Source: Euglena gracilis (Eukaryota > Euglenida > Euglenophyceae > Euglenales). Taken from it: 64,000 nucleotides of DNA. The notes under the pieces are model-generated. The model saw only the letters and a list, made by a program, of their open reading frames with translations, made no database searches and was not told where the DNA came from. The translations under genes were made by a program, and so were the position numbers. The stretch covers positions 50,993,384 through 51,057,383 of the forward strand of contig CP154955.1 of the NCBI GenBank assembly GCA_039621445.1. Reading direction: 5' to 3'. This document shows positions 9,141-17,700 of this stretch, piece after piece (position 1 is the stretch's first letter; every line of letters begins with the position of its first letter).

Positions 9141-12100
9141 ACTCGCCGCCCCCACCCGTTGCACCACCTGGAAAGGGCCCCTCCACCACCTCTCGATTTT
9201 TCGTCCGCCCACCTTCTTGGGATACAACAACCAAACCCAAGACCCATCCTCGAATGGGGCCTTCGGCTTCCTCTTGTTGTTGACCCGATCCTGAATTTTT
9301 TGGTGCGCTTCCTGCAGGGCACCCGCCACCTTCCGATCGACGGCCTCCATGCGACCCAAAAAATTACCCACCTCCTCACACTCCCGCACCGGTTGCCAAG
9401 GGATTCCCGCCAGGCTCCTCTCCCGACCAAAAACCAACTCGTAGGGGGTGACACCGAAATCCCCCACCGCGTCATGCTGCCACCTCAAGGCCCGTGGGAG
9501 GGCCTCGACCCAATTTATCCCCTCCGCACAATGCATTTTGCGCAATGCGAGTTGCAAAATGCGACCGCACACTTCGGCCCTTCCATTTGCTTGTGGCCGA
9601 TGAGCCTGGGAGTATGCCACACGAACCCCCAACCGGGCACACAAAGTGACAAACCATTGGCTCACGAATTGTGGGCCTTGGTCACTTGTGATCACATCGG
9701 GCACCCCCACCTCTCCCCAACTTGTGTCCATCAACAAGTGGGCCGCCCTCTCCCCAGTCAGGCCTAGCTTTGTCGTGGGCCGTGCCACCATCCACCCCGT
9801 CAACCGATCCACGCACAACAGATAACAATCGTATGGCTGTCCCAACCACTTGACACTCGGCATCGAAAAAACATCCAAACAGACACTTGAAAAAAATCTG
9901 TCTGGGACCGGTGTTAGGTGGATTTCATCCTTCAGGGGAAACGTCGGTGGTTCACAAGCTTGGCAAACCAAACATTGTCGGTGGACCCGATCAGCCACCA
10001 ACCGAAAATCAACCACTGGCGGAAAAACGTACCGTCGGGCCAACTCAGCCGTGAACCGCCTCCCCGATGCATGGGCCGTGGCCTCATGATGTGCCCGCAC
10101 AACATGGAGCGCAAATTTTTCAGGGACACACAGCTTCTCCTCTCGATACATTTTATCCCCAAAAATTTTGATCCCCTTCGGCCAATCAGGTCCGGGGGCA
10201 TTTGCAAGCTCCCAGTCCGCCCCCCAACACAGGGACTCCGCATACGCTTCCCCCCACTTGGCCTCCATCACCCTTGCCGAATCAGGGGTGCTCTCTCGGG
10301 AAGCTCTCCCCCCGGAGGGAAACGGTCCCACATCCTCATCGGATCCCCCCCCCTGGTCGTCACACCAACCGGGATCCGTATCCTCCATCACAAACCCCTC
10401 CTCGGCACCCTCCCCCCCCTCCGGCGATCCCGGCTCATCGGCCGAAGGTCCCGGTGGGGGATGCCCTCGGGACTCCCCCTGGGGTGACTTTCGTGCCACA
10501 ACCCTTTTTCCACGTGAAGGCGACTTGGCGAACACAAAACGCCGACTCCACGGCACGGGGGCCGGGCCTACCTCAGGCCCCGACACCGATGGGCAGGAAG
10601 CATCGATCACCGGGTCAGGATTCACACAAAACTCAGGCCCAAGCACCAAATCAGATTCGCCATCCGGACCAACCAACTCAGGCCCACCCTCCGGTTGTGA
10701 TGCACCCAATATCACAGGATCCCCATCTGACCCCACCACACCACCAGGGGAAAGACCAACTTCGGATGCACATTGGTCCTCCAACACAGGCAACGGAGGT
10801 GGTTCACCCGCAGGGATCTTTGTGCTTTCATCCCCCTTCGGCGCCACTTCACGGCCCGAACGGGTGATCACATGCACATGTCCAGCCAAAGGACGGGCAA
10901 CTTGTCCAGGACCACTCACCACCAAACAGCCGGGACTGCCCCCCCCTCCCCGTCGGACCAACCCCACCAAGGCGCGTTCGCGCAACTCTTGTGCAATCAG
11001 TTTTTTCACCTCCTCCCGGGCCGTTTCGCTTCCATGAAAACTCACATCCTCCCGTGCGGATGTGGCTGGGTAGGCATACCGGGACAGCGCATCGGCTACC
11101 ACATTTGTGGGTCCCGGCATATACACAATTTCCAAGTCAAACTGGGACAGGGTCTCATGCCAACGCGCCCTCCGGCCCCTCGGCCCGGAAGGTGTGTCTA
11201 CGTGCTCCGTGACCCAATTTTGGAGCGACCGATGATCCGTGACCACGATCACGGGTTGGAAACCGATGTGGCCTGCCCATTTCCGTAAGGCAGCCACGAT
11301 CGCGTACGTTTCTTTTTCGCGCGGAGTCCAATTCAGTTGACTTCCTGTCAACTTGCGTGAAAAGAAACTCACAGGCACCAAACGGGTCTTGCCGATGTCA
11401 ATGCGAGAGGTGCGATCTTCCTCGGGATGCACCTGTTCCAAGACCGCACCGATGGCGAAATCGCTGGCATCACACCGCATGACAAAAGGTTTATCCGGGT
11501 CCAGTTGGTAGAGTTCGAGCTCCTTTGCCAACTGCCGTTTCAAATTTTCAAACGCCTGGATGTCTGAGGATGCCCACTCGATCCGAACCCGTGACCCCTT
11601 TTTTCCTTCCACCCGTCCGACTTTGAGCTTTTCCATGAGGGGGGCTGCATATTCCGCGTAGTGATCCACGTATTCACTGAAATAATTACACAGCCCAAGG
11701 AACCCACGCATCTCCGTGATGGTTTTTGGCAATTGCCACTCTTGGATGGGTAGCAACTTGCCCGGAGCCGGGCTTCGGGTCCCCTCACGGAGTATGTGCC
11801 CACAAAACTCCACTTGGCGCATAAAAAAATGTGACTTTTTCGGGCTGCATACCAGGTTGTTTTGATGGAGCGTCTCCAGAACCTGCCGGACATCTCGGGC
11901 ATGGTTCCGCAGAAGTTCGCTCACCGAATCCCCGGTGGACCCCACAATAATATCATCTATGTAAGGGTCGGCGAACTCCAGGTCCCGCAGGACCCACTCC
12001 ATCATGCGCTGAAACTGCGCCCCCGCATTTTTCAAGCCCATGACCTGCACTTTCCATTGCATGGTCCCACGGGGGGTCGACATGCACGTGATGTGCCGGT

Positions 12101-13175
12101 GTTCCGGCTTCATGGGCATTTGGTGATATCCATCTGTGAGGTCGAGAACCGACCACATCTTGAATTTGCCCTGCCGCTCCAAAATGGCACCAATCAGGGG
12201 CAAAGGATGGCCGTCCTTCAATGTGGCTGCATTTTGTGGTCTCAGGTCCTGAACCAACCGATATTCCCCTGGTCGTTTCTTGGGCACAGGGAATGAGGGG
12301 GTATTCCACGCCCCCCGTCCAGGTTCGACCTTCCCACTCTTCACCACATCATCAATCAATTTCGCATGTGCCTCCCGACGCTCCCCAGCCAAACGGAAAG
12401 GTGGCACACTCACAGGTCGGGCATCCGATCTCAGCCAAATTTCAGCCTCCCCAAACGGGCCTCGAATGGGGGGATTCACAGGACACACCCCCGACAAAGA
12501 AGTTTCTGCAAATTCTGCAAATAACTCCTTTTTTAGCCGCTCGATCTCAACCCCCTCCGCGGGGTCGGTCGGTTCAACAGCCCCTTTCACCGTGTGGATG
12601 TGCGCTTGTGCGGCACATAGACGTTTGGCCACTTCCCACTCGGTTTCCTCATCACCCGCACCATCCGATTCCGAATCCTCCCCAGAATTGTCTTGCCTCA
12701 CCCTCTCGCCCTTCCCCCCCCATGCCATCTTGAAAGAAACTCGGGGCTCAGCCACAAGTCTCATACACCGGACCTCCTCCATGGCACGAAACAACGCCGG
12801 ATCCGGCTCCGACACAGGTGGGGGGGCCTCCCCCTCCACGAAACCCCCATGAACGGGACATCGCCCCTGATCACCACAAAGCAACATGAACCACACAGGC
12901 CACCGGGTATGTTGCAATGGCTTGCTCCGCAACTCAAAAACGCTGGATCCCCAGGGATAGTGCACCGATTTCACCGCCATTTTCCGTGCTCGCACGAAAT
13001 AATCCTTGTCCTCCCACTCAGGCATCACCAACACGGCATGTGCATGATCTTTTTCAACCTTGTCCAACACTTGGTTGAACAAGTCAAAAGGAGGATTCAA
13101 CCACAGAACCTCCGAACCCCACGGCTGCAAAAAGCATCCTCCGACTCGGAACTCCCAGGTCCCCACCAACGGCAA
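9141..13175 (-). CDS. pol: Element 1 Pol: Dam-like domain end, reverse transcriptase, RNase H, integrase
   Basis: A continuous 1,373-codon frame (physical stop at 9,054). Residues 1-110: second half of the Dam-like domain with W-L-N-P-P-F. About 220-500: reverse transcriptase with VPKK, S-V-L-D-L-T-D-G-Y and the catalytic YIDD at 405-408 (nt about 11,963-11,952). About 560-700: RNase H with M-R-C-D-A-S-D-F, V-T-D-H-R-S-L and A-D-A-L-S-R. About 700-1,000: acidic, Pro/Gly/Ser-rich linker. The rest: integrase with HHCC zinc finger (ending CLVCQAC), C-L-D-V-F, T-S-D-Q-G-P-Q-F and N-G-R-A-E as the D,D-35-E triad. All catalytic residues are present, so the protein looks functional. Replicates the element through an RNA intermediate. 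Confidence 0.95.
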
Positions 13176-13240
13176 AATCGAGCCGTGGACTCCTCACTGA
13201 AGGCATCCACGGTGGGCTGGATTCCCAACTCCTGCATAAC
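12860..13240 (-). other. Dam-like (N6-adenine MTase-type) domain of element 1
   Basis: Begins in the PR-MTase frame with PTVDAFSEES and an A-R-F-C-R motif, and continues in the pol frame with WLNPPF, A-V-L-V-M-P-E-W and W-P-V-W-F-M-L-L. This layout (D-x-F-A..., N-P-P-[YFW], then a hydrophobic strand with P-x-W) is that of phage-type Dam domains and of the domain following RNase H in DIRS elements. Here it sits before RT. The frame changes inside it at a run of five identical bases (13,129-13,133). Assignment is by motif, not by alignment. Confidence 0.7.
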
Positions 13241-14746
13241 GCTTTGAACCACTGACCATTGCACTGCGTAAGAATTCTGGCGCCATCTGCCACCGGGCGA
13301 TCCTCGATGGGTGGGCACTCCCACACGCTCCCCCTGTGAGATGCCCCCCCCTCCGAGACGGCTTGACGTTGACACATCACGACTCCCGAGCATGGGCTGT
13401 GGGACATGCACGATGTCCGGAGGACCTCCCCCCCGAACACAAGGCCCAAATGAGCCGTTTTCTTCCCCATGGGAATCTGCACTTCGCACGTCCGTGCATG
13501 CACCCAACACAGGTGTGGAACTCCCCAAACCCGTCACGTACTCAACCAAACTTGGGGGTAAACGGTAAGCCAATTCGCGCTTCACCGACCCCGTGTTCCC
13601 CCCCTGTGCGTTCTTGTGTCTCCGAATCCCCGTCGGATTCCCAGGATCCTGCACAAGGTTTGGGCACGTCCTCTGATCGCAAACCACCGATTGCAAATCA
13701 CGGATGTGATCACTCCCAAAAAAACGTGTCGGTTTCCGATACCCAAAATCCGAAAACTGGCACTGATCACAATCCACAAACGGGAACCCCTCCATCAGGC
13801 TGCTTGTCGCCAGCAATCCGGTCGCCGGCGTTTCAACCCACCACCGTGCCGGCTGGTAGAACTCCACAATTTCAAGGGTCTTCCGAACTACCTGGTCCGC
13901 ATGTGCCAGGTCCCTGACACCAACGGTCTTGGCCCGGCTGTACTCAGTGCAAGGTGGACATGCGACAATGACCTCGAAGAATCCCTGGGGATATGCATTC
14001 GCATAATCCCACGTCAACACATCAACCGTGTGTGTCGCCCCACGTTTGGGATCACTGTCCACGGAGACCACGCAAAACCCGTGGGCTTGGAGCACCCTCG
14101 TGGCGCTGCCCGTGCCCGAAAACAAATCCAAAGCCATCCTCTTGGGCCCCAGATCTGCTTTCTCAACGCAGACGCGGGGCTCTGGACACCCCCCACCCGT
14201 TGCCCTTATCTCCACGGTGGGACTCCCAGGTATCCACAGCAGCATTCCCCCCACTTGACCCCGCAACCCATGTCGTTTTGGGTCCACCTGAAAATTTCGT
14301 TCTCCCAACCAGGTGTATGACACAATCACATCCTCGGCGATGTCCGCCTCACACAACCTGGTTGGGGCAATCACCTTCACAGCCCGTCCCGTGTCCACAC
14401 AAAAACCCTCGAAGGTGAGCTCCATGCTCACCTCCCGGGATCCGCCTTGCATCGGCTTTTGGTTTGCGGCCATCAACCGAAGAGGTGTTTCCGCCGCCGT
14501 CAAATGCTCCTCAGGAATCAACCCTTTTCGAACCAGGCTCACTTGCGCACCGGTGTCGATCAACACCATGACCGACGGCTGAACCCCTTCCGCTACGCGT
14601 CCCACCGCCCGTAGGTGCAAATGTTCGTCCTTCATCCCGGGGGCCCGGATGACTCGCGTGCCGGACAAACTGGAAGCCCCCAACAGTGTGCCCCCCCCCG
14701 CCCCACTGGGAGTCACGGCTAAAAAACTCCGTCCCCCAAGCTGCAC
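13097..14746 (-). CDS. Element 1 protease and C5-methyltransferase-like region
   Basis: A 549-codon frame, open upstream to the UAG at 14,812-14,810. Residues about 35-150 form a retropepsin-like protease with V-L-I-D-T-G-A at 61-67 (nt about 14,557). Residues about 203-406 form the C5-MTase-like domain. Residues about 410-505 are a low-complexity linker. The end enters the Dam-like domain (PTVDAF at about 511), then runs out of frame. It is in the same frame as the zinc-knuckle ORF upstream, so NC-PR-MTase could be one product if UAG is read through. Confidence 0.9.
   Translation of the reverse strand: MQLGGRSFLAVTPSGAGGGTLLGASSLSGTRVIRAPGMKDEHLHLRAVGRVAEGVQPSVMVLIDTGAQVSLVRKGLIPEEHLTAAETPLRLMAANQKPMQGGSREVSMELTFEGFCVDTGRAVKVIAPTRLCEADIAEDVIVSYTWLGERNFQVDPKRHGLRGQVGGMLLWIPGSPTVEIRATGGGCPEPRVCVEKADLGPKRMALDLFSGTGSATRVLQAHGFCVVSVDSDPKRGATHTVDVLTWDYANAYPQGFFEVIVACPPCTEYSRAKTVGVRDLAHADQVVRKTLEIVEFYQPARWWVETPATGLLATSSLMEGFPFVDCDQCQFSDFGYRKPTRFFGSDHIRDLQSVVCDQRTCPNLVQDPGNPTGIRRHKNAQGGNTGSVKRELAYRLPPSLVEYVTGLGSSTPVLGACTDVRSADSHGEENGSFGPCVRGGGPPDIVHVPQPMLGSRDVSTSSRLGGGGISQGERVGVPTHRGSPGGRWRQNSYAVQWSVVQSVMQELGIQPTVDAFSEESTARFCRWWGPGSSESEDAFCSRGVRRFCG
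13528..14140 (-). other. Cytosine-C5 DNA methyltransferase-like domain of element 1
   Basis: Motif I is A-L-D-L-F-S-G-T-G-S. It is followed by S-V-D-S-D-P, then D-V-L-T-W-D-Y and VIVACPPCTEYSRAKT with the catalytic P-P-C (motif IV). W-W-V-E-T-P stands where motif VI (E-N-x) is expected, and a C-terminal R-L-P-P-S-L-V-E-Y resembles motif X. At about 200 residues it is short, with little room for a target-recognition domain. C5-MTases carried by gypsy-type elements are, from memory, reported in charophyte algae and dinoflagellates. Activity is not shown; a role in methylating its own DNA is inference. Confidence 0.85.
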
Positions 14747-14775
14747 CTCGCTCGCACTCTCTGAGGGACTCGGGT

Positions 14776-17700
14776 TTACACAGCCTGCCCTCTCGGGGCT
14801 GTGACCCCCCTACTCAGGCCTTTGGGGGGGGACCCCCCCCTTTGGGGCTGGCTCCTTGGCAGACCTCTTCTGGCTTTCCTCTCTGGCTTTCCTGACCCAC
14901 TCGCACTGGCGATAGTCGTGTACAAACTCCCGTCCGGCCGTTCTGCACGTGAAACACTCTGATTGCCGATTCCAGTAGCAAGTTTTTGGGTCATGGTCAC
15001 TCCTCCAATTCCCTTTCCGACATGTGGGGCACCCACCAGGTCCAGAATCCCCCCCTTGGTCTGATCTCCTCGGGGATGGGGATTTCTTTCCAAATCCCTT
15101 GCCCTTCCTTTTGGTGGGGGATTTGCTCTCGGGTCTCCGTTCCGAAGGTGCCTGCACCACGACTGCTTTGGTCTCCAACGGTTTGGGGTTCGCCCTTGCG
15201 TCCCCCGGATGGGTCTCCAAACCAAATGCCCGGCGGTGATTTCCAGCTCCTCGTCTGTCCGAAGACGGGCAGCCACAAATTCAAAAATGTCATCACTCGA
15301 CAATTCATACTCGTGTCGAGTGAAATTCACCCTGGCCCCATCCATGGTTGCCCCATGCCACGCCAAGAGCTTTTCCCGCCAAGCCTCAGTGGGAGTCTCG
15401 ATCACGTATCCTGACGAACATTCGTGCACCGGTGGCAGTGATTCCCCAAGGTGGGCTTGAATTTCTGCCAAAACAGCTGGCCCGTTCACCCTCGTCGGAA
15501 ACGTGACCCTGATCCACGGACGGCTGACCCGCCGTCTTGCGGTCTCCCGCATGAGATCTTCCTGGAGTGAAGGCGACATTTGTGTGAACAACATTTTTCG
15601 CTCCTCACCGGCGCTACGTTCTGGAACTTCCTCCCTTGATAATTTGAATTCCGCCTCGTACCTGCGCCAGTCTTGTAAAGTCGCCCCCCCCTTGGGTCCT
15701 GTCCTGCTCAACCTCACGCTTTCCCAACTCTGCCTGTGCTGCTTCAAGGAATCAATCCCGAATTCCCTCCGGAGTTCTTGGCGGAAACCCGCCAACGTGA
15801 GACCCGCATCCTGCTTCATGCGCAATCTCAACTTTGCCTGAGTTGCCTCATCGAGGCAACTTTTGAACTCCTGCAACAACACGAAATCTGATGGGGGAAG
15901 TGGAGAAGTCTCGGCAACAACCCGCTCGAGCTCCTCCCATTCCCCCTCAAACTTGGCAAAATCTTTGGCCAACCCTGAAAACCGCGGACGCGGCATCCGC
16001 CGCCACACGTCTGAATTGATGGGATGGGTCTGGAAAAACGGGAATTGGCTCGCTGGGGCTGCCCCCGTCACACCCACCCGTGCCGTACGCCCAGGGTCAT
16101 CATGCTGGCTGCATTGATTTGCATGGGATCCCACAAAACTGGAATTTTCAGCGTAATTCCCGGGGGCACCACCAGACCAACCACAGAATCCTCGACCCCC
16201 AGCACCTGGCAGAATGAGTTTGGGCCGGGCGATCTCACTCTCTCCGTCCGAAGCATGGCTGCCAATCACAGAGGGAGGGGGCAACAACCTCCTACCCCCT
16301 CGTGGAACCTCCTGGCCCACTGGGGGGACAGAATTCACGGTTGGCAGATCCCTGTGCAGAATCCCCACAGACGCTGTCTGCCCCAAAGCAATCTCCCTTT
16401 CCTGTCGGAATCTCTGGGCCATTTCATCCACATAGCCCTGAGTTCGCAGGTCCACAGCCTGGCGAGCTGCCTCCCCAGGATCCGCCTCCCCAACCCCCAG
16501 GGGAGTCGGTTCCCTCACTGCCCCTCCTGGGGAGATCGACTCGACGATCCTCCCCATTGGACTTGGCTGGGCAAATCCCCTTTGGGTCTCGAGTGGGGAC
16601 TCCCCCCCAAACCCCACTGGCTGCATCACTGGGGACGGCTGACGAATCGCAGGCACACCGCTCGCTTGAGCCTGCAGGCTGGGCTGGGCGGTGACGGGGG
16701 TCCTCGTCTCCCCAGTTGTCATCATTCCGCCCACGTTTCCGCACCTCCCAGCTCCTGCGACACGGACTGAGGGAAGGCGGCTTTGCAGATGCGCCTCGAC
16801 TTGGGCATGCACATCCCGTAACCACCCTTCCACTCGCTCCCGAATCTGCCCACTTTCCACGGCAAGCAGATTTTGCAGAATTTCTCTTTGCCCATCTACT
16901 GCTGGCTGTGCGTGCACCCACCCCTGCAGCTGCTGAATCTCGGATCTGATTTCGACCAACACTGGGGTCAATCCCCCATGGTCCTCCCCCCCCCTTGGCC
17001 GAGACCGAACCCACTCTTCCAAAGCCTGCACTCGTTTTTCCACTGTGTTGCTGAGTCTGCTCTGGGCCTCCCTCAACTCAGCACAAATCGAACTGACCTG
17101 TTGAAATTGTGCGGAAAATCTGGCAAACATGGCTTCCTTTTCTGTCTCAAATTCTGCCCGCATTTGGCCTTCAGCCAAACGGTGCCCCTCCAAAATGGCA
17201 GCCATTTTCCTCTCATGCCCAGCCTCACTCGCGGCCAATTCTGCCTGATGTTGTGCGCATACGCTGGCCAATTGCTGCGTGAAATCGGCGCGCTGGCTGC
17301 CCACCCCCTGTAGTTTGCCATCAATTTCACTGCGGACCCTAGCAAATTCCGAAATAACGTCGTTTCGCAAATTGTGAATCTGATTGCCCAACCCGTCGCT
17401 GGCCGCACGTAAAAATTGCAGCCCCTGCCCCGTTGGCCCCTCCACTGCCTGCATCGCCGACAATCCCTGAGACACCTCCAAGGAGTGGCTGGCTTGCGCC
17501 TCTGCCTGTTGCCATAAAGCCTCCACAGATTGCCCCACCATATGCAAAAATGGCATCATGGCCCCCACCTGATCTTGCATGGTCCCACAATTCTGCTCCA
17601 ATTGCAAGATCCTGGGGCCAATGATTTGCACCGCCCCCCTTGCCACCATCATAGCAGCCCTGGCTGCCGCTGCATGGGTTATCCATTCAATTCCTGACCC

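Noticed and set aside
9159-14895. Plus-strand ORFs across element 1 pol
   Set aside because: Shadows of the minus-strand Pol, which has complete catalytic motifs; the plus-strand translations lack any domain.
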